64,000 nucleotides of DNA from Varibaculum cambriense (GTDB lineage: Bacteria; Actinomycetota; Actinomycetes; Actinomycetales; Actinomycetaceae): NCBI RefSeq assembly GCF_002848005.1, contig NZ_PKHX01000004.1, forward strand, positions 1 to 64,000, given 5' to 3'. The position numbers and the translations under genes are program-made. The notes beneath the pieces were generated by a model. The model saw only the letters and a list, made by a program, of their open reading frames with translations, did not search any database and was not told the origin of the DNA. Within the stretch, counting starts at the first letter, position 1. Every line of letters begins with the position of its first letter. This document shows, one piece after another, positions 15,965-25,598 of this stretch.

Positions 15965-17416
15965 TTGAAGGCACAAGTCGTAAATAACCTGGGCGAAGAG
16001 TGCGGAGTTTTTGGGGTCTACGGTTCTCCCGACGCCTCCAGCCTGATCTACTACGGTCTGCATGCTTTGCAACATCGCGGACAAGAAGGCGCGGGCATTG
16101 CGGTCTCCGATGCAGACACCATTCGAGTTAAAAAAGCGAAAGGGCTGGTTAGTGAGGTTTTTGATGACCCCATACGTCTCGCTAAGCTAAAGGGATCGCG
16201 CGGCATCGGACACGTGCGTTACTCGACTTCCGGTAATAACTGGAGCTGCAATCTGCAACCCTTCGTATTTCATATGCATAACGGGAATATTGCCTTAGCC
16301 CATAATGGCAACCTCGTGAACTCCCCGGATCTAAAAGTTGAGTTAGAACGCCAAGGTTCGCTATTTAACTCCAATTCGGATTCAGAAGTGCTAATGCACT
16401 TGATTATGCGCGAACAAGGCAGCTTTTACGAGCGGCTCTGTGCAGCCTTGCAGCGGTTGCGAGGTGGATTTAGCTACCTGATTATGAATGACGATACCAT
16501 GTACGGGATTGTGGATCCGCACTGCTTACGACCACTGGTGATCGGAAAGATGAAGACCCGCGGCGGTTGGGTAATCTCCAGTGAAAGCTGCGCCCTGGAT
16601 TTGATAGGAGCCGATTTTTATCGGGATCTGCGCGGCGGGGAAATCGCGATTATTAACGAGGACGGACTAAAGATTGAACGCTACTGTCCGCCGGCCGATA
16701 CTTGCGTAGCCGCTATGGAATATATTTATTTCGCTCGGCCCGACTCCAATATTTTGGGGAAAAATGTCCATGCGGTGCGCAAACAATGCGGGATGACTTT
16801 AGCCCATGAACAGCCCACTCCCGGTGCAGATATTGTCATTGGGGTTCCGAACTCCTCGCTTTCGGCAGCTTCCGGCTATGCAGAGGCCGCGCACCTGCCC
16901 TATGAAATGGGGTTAGTGAAAAACCAATACGTGACTCGTACCTTTATTCAGCCCAAACAGTCGCTGCGGGAAAAAGGGGTACTGATGAAACTGTCCGCGG
17001 TCAAAGGGATCGTGGAAGGCAAATCGGTGGTGATGGTAGATGATTCCATTGTCCGAGGTACTACTTCCCGGCGGATCGTCAAGCTGCTAAAAGATGCCGG
17101 TGCCCGCGAGGTACATGTGCGGATCGCTTCTCCCGAGTTTATTTTCCCCAGTTTTTATGGGATTGATGTTTCCAACTCAGCAGAATTGATCAGCGCTCAT
17201 ATGAATGTGGAAGAACTACGAGAACATTTAGGGGCAGATTCCTTAGGGTACCTGTCGATACCGGGACTGGTGGCCTCCGTGGGTCTGGATCTGCCCGGTA
17301 AATACGGAGGCCTCTGTATGGATTCTTTCGCTGGTCACTACCCGGCCGGGCTAGGTAGCTATGAACAAGAATATCTCGAGACTCAAACCGAGATTCAAAA
17401 GCACTTTTCTGCCTAG
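15965..17416 (+). CDS. purF: Amidophosphoribosyltransferase
   Basis: 483 residues. First committed step of purine synthesis: PRPP plus glutamine to phosphoribosylamine. The N-terminal Ntn glutaminase opens at C13 (EECGVFGV), so twelve residues would be cleaved as a propeptide. The phosphoribosyltransferase domain carries the PRPP loop VVMVDDSIVRGTTSRR. The TTG start has TAGGAG about ten bases upstream. This is the last gene of the pur operon in the window (purN, purH and purB are not nearby). It converges with the DMT exporter gene. Confidence 0.95.
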   Translation: MKAQVVNNLGEECGVFGVYGSPDASSLIYYGLHALQHRGQEGAGIAVSDADTIRVKKAKGLVSEVFDDPIRLAKLKGSRGIGHVRYSTSGNNWSCNLQPFVFHMHNGNIALAHNGNLVNSPDLKVELERQGSLFNSNSDSEVLMHLIMREQGSFYERLCAALQRLRGGFSYLIMNDDTMYGIVDPHCLRPLVIGKMKTRGGWVISSESCALDLIGADFYRDLRGGEIAIINEDGLKIERYCPPADTCVAAMEYIYFARPDSNILGKNVHAVRKQCGMTLAHEQPTPGADIVIGVPNSSLSAASGYAEAAHLPYEMGLVKNQYVTRTFIQPKQSLREKGVLMKLSAVKGIVEGKSVVMVDDSIVRGTTSRRIVKLLKDAGAREVHVRIASPEFIFPSFYGIDVSNSAELISAHMNVEELREHLGADSLGYLSIPGLVASVGLDLPGKYGGLCMDSFAGHYPAGLGSYEQEYLETQTEIQKHFSA

Positions 17417-17483
17417 AAGCCTGTTTTACATTTCAAAGCTGCCCAGCTTTACTAGCTGTCCCGGTAGTCTTGGTTAGCGCTGT

Positions 17484-18380
17484 TTATGCAGCGGCTCGGA
17501 TCTTATCGCGGGCCCGGTAAGCGGGGATTAGCTCGGTGACAAGCATAGCGGCAACTACTAAGGTACCTCCGATGATCATTCGCAAGGTCGCGTCCTCGCC
17601 CCCGAAAAAGACTGCAAAGGCTGCCGCGAACACCGGTTCCATTGTCATTACTACTGCCGCCTTAGTAGGACGCAGGTGTTTCTGCGCCCAGGTCTGCATG
17701 ATTAAGGCTCCGATGGCTGCGAACACCACCGTGTAAAGCAACACTGTCCATTGCCTAGCGTCCTGCGGTAATTGCACTCCAAAGGGTAGAGCCGCTAGAA
17801 AACAGAAAACTCCAATGGCTATTAATTGGATGGCCGCTAAGGTTATGGGGTCGTCTTTGGCAGCCCAGCGAGCGGTGAGCACGATGTGGAGGGCAAAAAG
17901 AGCTGCTCCTGCCAAAGTTAACAGTTCCCCGAAGCCAATGGAGAATCCATCAAGACTCAAAACCATTAGCCCGGCCATCGCTACCAGGGCAGCTGCCAGG
18001 TTTACCGGCTTAATCTTTTCTTTGAAAAGCAACCACACTAGCAAGGGAGTGATCACTACATACAGTCCAGTAATGAAACCCACCACCGAGGCATCGGCAG
18101 TCTCTAGGCCTTTGGTTTGTAAGACTTGTGCCGCGGAATAGACTGCTCCTAAAGAAAAAGCGTGTTGCCAGACTTTTCGGTTAGCTCTTTTTAAGCGCGG
18201 ATAAAATATCATTGCCGAAAGCGCGCCCGCGATCACGAACCTAACCCCTAGAAAAGATAGGGTGGTCATACTAGTCAACAGGTCTTTGATCAGGAAAAAG
18301 GTAGAACCCCAAAAAGCGGTGGTCAGTATCAGCGCTAAAACTGCTAGAGACTGCAGATAGTAGCGATTGAGTCCCTTCAA
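17484..18380 (-). CDS. EamA/DMT-family exporter
   Basis: 298 residues with about ten membrane helices in two EamA repeats, for example TTAFWGSTFFLIKDLL near the N-terminus and VVFAAIGALIMQTWAQKHL in the second half. These are drug/metabolite transporters of the inner membrane, often exporting amino acids or metabolites. The substrate cannot be told from sequence. It is transcribed toward purF and divergent from the pyrB leader. Confidence 0.85.
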   Translation of the reverse strand: MKGLNRYYLQSLAVLALILTTAFWGSTFFLIKDLLTSMTTLSFLGVRFVIAGALSAMIFYPRLKRANRKVWQHAFSLGAVYSAAQVLQTKGLETADASVVGFITGLYVVITPLLVWLLFKEKIKPVNLAAALVAMAGLMVLSLDGFSIGFGELLTLAGAALFALHIVLTARWAAKDDPITLAAIQLIAIGVFCFLAALPFGVQLPQDARQWTVLLYTVVFAAIGALIMQTWAQKHLRPTKAAVVMTMEPVFAAAFAVFFGGEDATLRMIIGGTLVVAAMLVTELIPAYRARDKIRAAA

Positions 18381-18426
18381 ATCAGCCCCCTTTGATTTTC
18401 ACCGTCATTCGATTCTAGGAGGCTTA

Positions 18427-18513
18427 GCTGGCGCAAAGCCATTTAAGAGAGTGTGTACTCCGGCACCTTATAAGAATCCGTAAGGAGAAAGAGGACACAA
18501 AAACTGCGCCAGC
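18427..18513. repeat. Perfect 9-bp inverted repeat upstream of pyrB
   Basis: GCTGGCGCA (18427-18435) and TGCGCCAGC (18505-18513) are exact inverted copies 69 bases apart. They flank TATAAG (18469-18474), a possible -10 element. They could close a large RNA domain or mark two operator halves; either is inference. Confidence 0.35.
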
Positions 18514-18541
18514 GGACTTAAAGACGTTAGGGGAGGTAACG

Positions 18542-18580
18542 ATGTGCTATTCTTCCTTCAGGAAAACGTTAGGAGCGTGA
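18542..18580 (+). CDS. Candidate pyrB leader peptide MCYSSFRKTLGA
   Basis: A 12-codon frame (ATG 18542, TGA 18578-18580) preceded by a near-perfect Shine-Dalgarno GGGGAGG (18530-18536), five bases upstream. Its codons 3-6 are UAU UCU UCC UUC, a pyrimidine-rich stretch. It lies directly before two hairpins with T-runs and about 100 bases ahead of pyrB. This layout recalls the enterobacterial pyrL-pyrBI attenuator, in which UTP-dependent pausing couples leader translation to termination. The coding call rests on the ribosome binding site and context only; homology is not visible at this length. Confidence 0.5.
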   Translation: MCYSSFRKTLGA

Positions 18581-18584
18581 TGGG

Positions 18585-18625
18585 AACCAGACGGTGGCGG
18601 CAACTACCTGAGGTTTCTTTTTCCA
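18585..18625 (+). promoter_or_regulatory. First leader hairpin before pyrB
   Basis: AACC (18585-18588) and GGTGG (18593-18597) can pair with CTACC (18604-18608) and GGTT (18612-18615), followed by TCTTTTTCC. It starts five bases after the leader peptide stop, so a ribosome stalled on or released from the leader would influence it. It could be a pause or anti-terminator hairpin. Confidence 0.45.
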
Positions 18626-18630
18626 ATTCC

Positions 18631-18656
18631 ACCCCGCTGCGGCGGGGTATTTTTTT
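18631..18656 (+). terminator. Intrinsic terminator within the pyrB leader
   Basis: ACCCCGC (18631-18637), loop TGCG, GCGGGGT (18642-18648), then A and seven T residues (18650-18656). It is a textbook terminator but sits 32 bases upstream of the pyrB start and downstream of a likely start point, so it is most easily read as an attenuator for pyrB. Confidence 0.75.
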
Positions 18657-18688
18657 ATCAAAAACACTCAGTTGGAAAGGGCAAAAGC

Positions 18689-19729
18689 ATGCCGGAAGAC
18701 TATGATTTCCCGCGTTTCGGGGTAGGACAACACCTAATTTCGGTTGGTCAATTTGATCGCGAAAACCTGGGGGAACTCTTCGATCTTGCCGAGTTCTTGC
18801 GCCCGATTGCCCAGCGGAAACAAATCTGTACAGTGCTAGATGGTGCCGTCTTGTGTTCCCTATTTTTCGAGCCCTCCACCCGTACCCGCCTATCCTTTGA
18901 ATCCGCCTTCTTGCGGCTGGGTGGGGAAGTAGAAACTACTACCGGTTTTACTTTCTCTTCTATGGCTAAAGGAGAATCAATCGCCGATACTTCCCGCGTG
19001 GTTTCCGGCTTCACGGATGTTCTAGTCGTGCGCCATCCCGATGCTGGTTCGGTAGCCGAATTCGCCCGTCATTCGGTGGTACCGGTACTTAACGCCGGAG
19101 ATGGTTCTGGCGAGCACCCGTCCCAGGCGCTATTAGATGTGTTTACTATGCGCAAAGAACTGGGTAAACGCGGCAAATCTCTCGACGGCTGCACCATCGC
19201 GATTATGGGGGATCTGAAATATGGACGCACCGTCCATTCCCTCATGAAACTTATGAGCCTGTATGAGGGAGTAACTTTCCGGTTGTTTTCTCCGCCTTCA
19301 CTGGAGCTGCCCCGAGAAATCGCCGAGTATGCGATTTCACGAGGCGGGCGAGTAATCGATTGCGATAACCAGATTGAGGCTTTGGAGGGCGCAGATACGG
19401 TTTACGCCACCCGGGTGCAGCGCGAACGGATGACCGAGGAACTGGCTAAATCCAAAGAATTGCAGGGGTGTCTGCTAGATAAGGCGATGTTAGAGGAGGC
19501 GGGAGCACATGACATCGTTATCTGTCACCCGTTGCCGCGAGATTCCCGCCCCAACGCTCTTGACCTCTCGACCGATGTTGATGATCTACCGGGGCTCTCC
19601 ATTTTTAAGCAAACCGATAATGGGGTGTTGGTACGCATGGCGATGTTCCTCACCACTATGGGGGTCGGTAAGCAGCTGGTACAAGCCAAAACCAAACACA
19701 AGATCTGGAAAGTTAGCCCCGAAGGTTAA
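18689..19729 (+). CDS. pyrB: Aspartate carbamoyltransferase catalytic chain
   Basis: 346 residues. It makes carbamoyl-aspartate in pyrimidine synthesis. Seen: FFEPSTRTRLSFE with the carbamoyl-phosphate loop STRTR at residues 63-67, GDGSGEHPSQALLD, and HPLPRDSRPN. It is somewhat longer than the usual 305-310 residues, with a basic C-terminal tail ending HKIWKVSPEG. GGAAAGG (18673-18679) precedes the ATG. It stands apart from other pyr genes in this window and is probably controlled by the leader peptide and terminator in front of it. Confidence 0.93.
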   Translation: MPEDYDFPRFGVGQHLISVGQFDRENLGELFDLAEFLRPIAQRKQICTVLDGAVLCSLFFEPSTRTRLSFESAFLRLGGEVETTTGFTFSSMAKGESIADTSRVVSGFTDVLVVRHPDAGSVAEFARHSVVPVLNAGDGSGEHPSQALLDVFTMRKELGKRGKSLDGCTIAIMGDLKYGRTVHSLMKLMSLYEGVTFRLFSPPSLELPREIAEYAISRGGRVIDCDNQIEALEGADTVYATRVQRERMTEELAKSKELQGCLLDKAMLEEAGAHDIVICHPLPRDSRPNALDLSTDVDDLPGLSIFKQTDNGVLVRMAMFLTTMGVGKQLVQAKTKHKIWKVSPEG

Positions 19730-19796
19730 GCGGGAGATTTTCTCAGATACCAATCGGAGTTTAACTTCCGGTTTCTTACCCGCGTAACCTAAAAAT

Positions 19797-20708
19797 ATGG
19801 CGGGAATAATCCAAGGTTTGGCGGCAATTTGCGCGGTAGTAGCCATCGGATGGCTGCTGCGAATCCGCCGTATTATGAGCCGCGAGGTTATTGATGCCTT
19901 AGCTCAAATTGTGTACTGGGTGGCTACTCCCGCGCTGATTTTTCACACGGTTTCAACTTCACCTTTAGCAGGAGCAATCGGGAAGCCCCTGGCTGTTGCC
20001 GCTATATCCGGGTGCGCGGTGGCCTTGATTTTCTCGATTCTGGCCGTGATTTCCCGAATGCAAAGAGTTGAACGTGCCGTGGCAACTATGAGTTCTTCGG
20101 TAACTAATGCTGCCCATATCGGGATTCCAGTTGCCGCCTACGTCCTGGGAAACACTTCCGCAGTGGCACCGGTAATTATTTTCCAACTCTGCTTCTTAAC
20201 CCCGTTTTCTTTTGTCATGATCGACCTGGCAGCCAACAAACAAAGACTTTCGATCGGTTTGGCAACGAAAATGGTTTTCACCAACCCGATGGTGATTGCG
20301 GTACTGCTAGCGTTAGCGATTAATGCCGCGCAGCTGCCGGTACCTCGCCTAGTGTCTTCGCTAGCCGACCTGTTAGGGTCGGCGGCACCGGCGATGGTGC
20401 TGCTCGCTTTCGGGGCCTCCCTAAAAGATATGCGCCCTAAAGAACTTAGCTGGAAAACCGTGAGTCTGGTTGCGGCCTGTAAAGAGGCGCTGCATCCCTT
20501 GCTCGCTTGGGGAGCAGGTACCTTGCTAGGTTTGAGCGGTCACGCGCTACTAGCCGTCACCGTAATGGCGGCGATGCCTTCGGCGCAAAACTGTTTTGTA
20601 GCGGCTACTCGAGCCAAAGCTGGCCAGCAGGTTGCCCAGGGAGGCATTATGGTCACTACCGCCCTTTTTGTTCCGGCGGTAGTGACCATAGCGGCGCTTT
20701 TAACCTAA
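19797..20708 (+). CDS. AEC-family (auxin efflux carrier-like) transporter
   Basis: 303 residues with about ten membrane helices in two halves, e.g. GLAAICAVVAIGWLLRIRRI at the N-terminus and AVTVMAAMPSAQNCFVAATR near the end, the latter a hallmark of bacterial AEC permeases. They are secondary carriers of organic acids or similar anions. The substrate is unknown. It follows pyrB by 67 bases in the same direction. The last 60 bases of the gene contain a perfect 16-bp inverted repeat that may act as a terminator. Confidence 0.82.
   Translation: MAGIIQGLAAICAVVAIGWLLRIRRIMSREVIDALAQIVYWVATPALIFHTVSTSPLAGAIGKPLAVAAISGCAVALIFSILAVISRMQRVERAVATMSSSVTNAAHIGIPVAAYVLGNTSAVAPVIIFQLCFLTPFSFVMIDLAANKQRLSIGLATKMVFTNPMVIAVLLALAINAAQLPVPRLVSSLADLLGSAAPAMVLLAFGASLKDMRPKELSWKTVSLVAACKEALHPLLAWGAGTLLGLSGHALLAVTVMAAMPSAQNCFVAATRAKAGQQVAQGGIMVTTALFVPAVVTIAALLT
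20648..20690. terminator. 16-bp perfect inverted repeat inside the AEC gene end
   Basis: TATGGTCACTACCGCC (20648-20663) and GGCGGTAGTGACCATA (20675-20690) are perfect inverted copies around an 11-base loop containing CTTTTTG. They lie within the coding end of the transporter gene, just before the convergent DUF1846 gene. It may serve as a bidirectional terminator overlapping coding DNA. Confidence 0.5.
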
Positions 20709-20727
20709 AAGCCAGACTGTAGTCGCC

Positions 20728-22212
20728 CTATTTCTTAAATAGAGTCTTGCGGGCATAAACCGGCTCGGACGTTACCTGCAACCCTAATTGCCGGAAAATT
20801 TCGGTGTCTACCGAACCTAAAATGGTGGTGGTATGCACTTCGCTACCACGCAAATGCACCAGTTCATCAAGGGCTTTGCGTGCATTTTCATCGGTGTCAG
20901 CCGAAACTGATAGCGCAATCAATACCTCATCAGTATGTAGACGGGGGTTGCGAGCCCCTAAGTGGTCAACTTTTAGGGTCTGGATGGGCTTGATTGACGA
21001 AGGCGCCAGTAGTTGTACCTCCGGATCAATGCCAGCCAATAATTTCAAAGCGTTAAGTAACATGGCAGAGCAGCATCCCAGTAGGGGAGAAGTCTTACCG
21101 GTAATAATCCTCCCATCACTTAACTGCATCGCTGCCGCCGGAGCCCCGGTTTCGGCCTCCAGATTTAAAGCCGGCCGGACTACGTAACGATACTCTTTAG
21201 TGATTCCCAGTTTTGCCATCGTCATCGCAATCCGGTGCGACTCGATGGGATCGGCATGAGTGGCCGCCTCGTTACCCAAGGCGTGATAGTAACGGCGCAC
21301 TACCTCTTGTTTGGCAGCTTCCTGGCAAACAAGATCATCGCTAATACAAAAGCCCGCCATATTAACGCCCATATCGGTGGGGGACTGATAGGGACAAGAG
21401 CCCGCTAGTTGTTGCAGCAGGGAGCGCAGCAAGGGGAAAACTTCCACATCCCGGTTATAGTTAACCGCCTGTTTTTCGTAGGCCTGCAGGTGGAAAGGAT
21501 CGATCATATTGACATCGTCCAGGTCAGCAGTGGCGGCCTCATAGGCGAGATTCACCGGATGGTCGAGAGGGAGATTCCAAATGGGAAAAGTTTCAAACTT
21601 GGCGTAACCAGCTTTAATACCTCGCTGATATTCGTGGTAAATCTGGGACAGGCATGTAGCGAGTTTTCCAGACCCCGGTCCCGGAGCAGTTACTACCACC
21701 AAATCACGGCTAGTTTCCACATATTCATTGCGCCCGAAACCCTCCTCCGAAACGATCAGGTCAGTATTGGAGGGATAACCGGGAATCGTATAGTGCCGGG
21801 CAACTTTAAGTCCGGAACGCTCTAGGCGTTCTTTGAATAGCTTGGCGTTGTGGTTATCTTCTTCCATCTGGGTTAAAACCACGTTTTCCACCAGGAAGCC
21901 GCGTTCGCGAAATACATCCACCAGGCGGAGAACATCCTGTTCATAGGGAATCCCTAAATCAGCGCGAATTTTTTGCCGGTTGAGGTCTTTCGCGTTGATG
22001 GCAACCACGATTTCCATTTCGTCACGTAGGCGTTCCAACATCGAAATCTTGTTATCGGGGGTGAATCCCGGTAGCACCCGAGAGGCATGGAAGTCGTCGA
22101 AAAGCTTGCCCCCCATCTCCAGGTATAGCTTTCCGCCTATCTGCCGGCGACGTTCATCAATATGTTCCGATTGCGAAGAAATATACCGCTCAGAATCAAA
22201 ACCAATCCGCAT
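20728..22212 (-). CDS. DUF1846-family protein
   Basis: 494 residues from the ATG at 22212 (AGGAAGGG upstream; an earlier ATG at 22248 lacks such a site). It begins [17 protein letters not shown], the usual start of DUF1846 proteins, and contains a glycine-rich [16 protein letters not shown] segment in the middle, resembling a phosphate-binding loop. Length (about 495) is typical. Structures exist for the family but no function is established. It is convergent with the AEC transporter gene and divergent from the Nif3-like gene. Confidence 0.85.
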   Translation of the reverse strand: MRIGFDSERYISSQSEHIDERRRQIGGKLYLEMGGKLFDDFHASRVLPGFTPDNKISMLERLRDEMEIVVAINAKDLNRQKIRADLGIPYEQDVLRLVDVFRERGFLVENVVLTQMEEDNHNAKLFKERLERSGLKVARHYTIPGYPSNTDLIVSEEGFGRNEYVETSRDLVVVTAPGPGSGKLATCLSQIYHEYQRGIKAGYAKFETFPIWNLPLDHPVNLAYEAATADLDDVNMIDPFHLQAYEKQAVNYNRDVEVFPLLRSLLQQLAGSCPYQSPTDMGVNMAGFCISDDLVCQEAAKQEVVRRYYHALGNEAATHADPIESHRIAMTMAKLGITKEYRYVVRPALNLEAETGAPAAAMQLSDGRIITGKTSPLLGCCSAMLLNALKLLAGIDPEVQLLAPSSIKPIQTLKVDHLGARNPRLHTDEVLIALSVSADTDENARKALDELVHLRGSEVHTTTILGSVDTEIFRQLGLQVTSEPVYARKTLFKK

Positions 22213-22402
22213 TGGACCCTTCCTGTTTGTCAACTTGGCGGGAGCCATGCGCCCTTACCCATAATAGTGCGCGCGGACGTCAGGGTAAACCTGGCAGGAA
22301 ATAGGGGTTTGGTATCGACCACGCAGACAAGGGAAAATAGCTATTCCGTTGAAATGGGGCGCGGGTTCTCTTTGCGTCCAGTTTTTCTATTAGGATCAAA
22401 TA

Positions 22403-23224
22403 GTGAGTGTAAAGTTAAGTCGCCTGGTGGAGCGTTTAGAAGAGCTGTATCCCCCCGAACTAGCAGAAGAGTGGGATCGGGTGGGATTGATTACCGGGCA
22501 TCCAGATTCTGAAATCGATAAAGTCCTGGTAGCAGTCGATCCGGTGGCCAAAGTTGTTGACCAAGCGATCGCAGTTGGGGCACAACTTATTGTTACCCAC
22601 CATCCCCTCTATTTGCGGGGTACTTCTTTTGTGGCAGCTACCGATCCGAAAGGGAGCCTAATCCACCGGCTAATAGAAAACGGAATCGCCCTCTTCAATG
22701 CCCACACTAACGCTGATTCCGCAGAGGGTGGGGTAGCTGATTGCCTAGCCGCTGCGGTGGGATTGGAAAATACCCGTCCGTTGATTCCCCTTAGCGAGCA
22801 TACGGGTAGCGGGCGTATTGGCAATTTACCCGCCGCCTTGCCGCTGAAGGATTTTGTGCAACAGGTTGCGCAGGCTCTACCGGATTGCCCTGCAGGAATC
22901 CTAGTGGGAGGAGATCTGGAGGCAAAGGTGAAGACTATCGCGGTTAGTGGCGGTAGCGGTGATTCTTTCTTAGCGGATGCTCGCAGGGCAGGGGCAGATG
23001 TCTATATCTGTGCTGACTTGCGCCATCATCCCGCCTCCGAGCATTTAGAGGCCGGCAAGCCCTATCTGATTTGTGTCACTCATTGGGCTAGTGAATGGCT
23101 TTGGACCCCGCAGTGCGCTCGCGAATTAGCACAAAGTTTTGCGGGAGAGCTTACGGTAGAGGTCTCTGAGATTTGTACCGATCCCTGGGTAAAGCGAATC
23201 ACGCCCGGAACCCAGGATAGTTAG
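22403..23224 (+). CDS. Nif3-like dinuclear metal-centre protein
   Basis: 273 residues of the Nif3/YqfO family. Metal ligands are visible: THHPLYLRG (His pair) in the first third, FNAHTNADSAEGG, and THWASEW near the C-terminus. The family binds two metals and forms hexamers; homologues have been linked to GTP cyclohydrolase I type roles, but the function is not settled. It starts at GTG. The next gene follows after 11 bases, an order (Nif3 then zinc-ribbon coiled coil) common in actinobacteria. Confidence 0.88.
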   Translation: MSVKLSRLVERLEELYPPELAEEWDRVGLITGHPDSEIDKVLVAVDPVAKVVDQAIAVGAQLIVTHHPLYLRGTSFVAATDPKGSLIHRLIENGIALFNAHTNADSAEGGVADCLAAAVGLENTRPLIPLSEHTGSGRIGNLPAALPLKDFVQQVAQALPDCPAGILVGGDLEAKVKTIAVSGGSGDSFLADARRAGADVYICADLRHHPASEHLEAGKPYLICVTHWASEWLWTPQCARELAQSFAGELTVEVSEICTDPWVKRITPGTQDS

Positions 23225-23235
23225 AGGAGAACGCG

Positions 23236-23967
23236 ATGGAAGCACCTTGGAAAGATCAGCTGGTTCTACTAGATTTGCAGGAGCTGGACACCAAAATCAC
23301 CAAGTTACGGTTTCGGCTTAAGAAAATGCCTCAATTGGCGCAGCTAGCGAAGCTGGGCGAAACAGACCGCAAGCTGGACGACAAAAACACGCAACTGTCG
23401 GCGCTTAAAACCGATAAACAGCGGGAAATAACCAGCCTGGAAAATGACTTGGCAGGAATTCAAAATCGCCTGCAAACTCAGCAGCAACGCTTGGATGCGG
23501 GAGCGGGAACCCCTAAAGAGTTGGTGAGCCTCCAAGAAGAAATCCAACAGATGGGTAAGCGAATCTCTGATTTAGAGGAGCAAATGCTCTCGATAATGGA
23601 CGAGATGGAACAGCTAGCGGACACCGAACAGCAAATCACCCGGCTTAAACAGGAACACGCCCAAGAGATTTCCCGACTACACGACGAAGTAGGAGCGGAA
23701 AACTCACAAATCACTGCCCAGTTGCAGCAGCTTGAAAAGGAGCGGGAACAAAAGGCGAGCCCCCTAGATTCGCAGTTGCTAGCTCTTTACGAGCAGGTGC
23801 GCGCCCAAACTGGCGGGGTGGGTGCCGTGAAGGTAGTTGACGGGAGGCCGGTCGGATATGATTTGGCCTTTTCGGTAGCGGAGATTGCACACTTGCGGGC
23901 AGCCAAACCAGAAGAAATTATTACCTCCGAGGATGAAGGCTATCTGCTGATTCGCTGCCCGCAATAG
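23236..23967 (+). CDS. Coiled-coil zinc-ribbon family protein lacking the zinc site
   Basis: 243 residues, almost wholly alpha-helical and coiled coil (about 15-185), followed by a short C-terminal domain. It matches the C4-type zinc-ribbon protein found downstream of Nif3 in many bacteria. In that family the C-terminal domain has four cysteines. Here the corresponding stretch (GRPVGYDLAFSVAEIAHLRA to YLLIRCPQ) keeps only one Cys, so the zinc ribbon looks lost. GAGGAGA precedes the ATG. Role unknown; a scaffold or nucleic-acid-related role has been suggested for relatives. Confidence 0.75.
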   Translation: MEAPWKDQLVLLDLQELDTKITKLRFRLKKMPQLAQLAKLGETDRKLDDKNTQLSALKTDKQREITSLENDLAGIQNRLQTQQQRLDAGAGTPKELVSLQEEIQQMGKRISDLEEQMLSIMDEMEQLADTEQQITRLKQEHAQEISRLHDEVGAENSQITAQLQQLEKEREQKASPLDSQLLALYEQVRAQTGGVGAVKVVDGRPVGYDLAFSVAEIAHLRAAKPEEIITSEDEGYLLIRCPQ

Positions 23968-23994
23968 TGACTATTAATTTATTTAGCTACTGTT

Positions 23995-25598
<1,604 letters not shown>

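Noticed and set aside
18585..18656. Known riboswitch class or PyrR site upstream of pyrB
   Set aside because: I could not match it to any PyrR consensus or named motif; only attenuator-like features are claimed.
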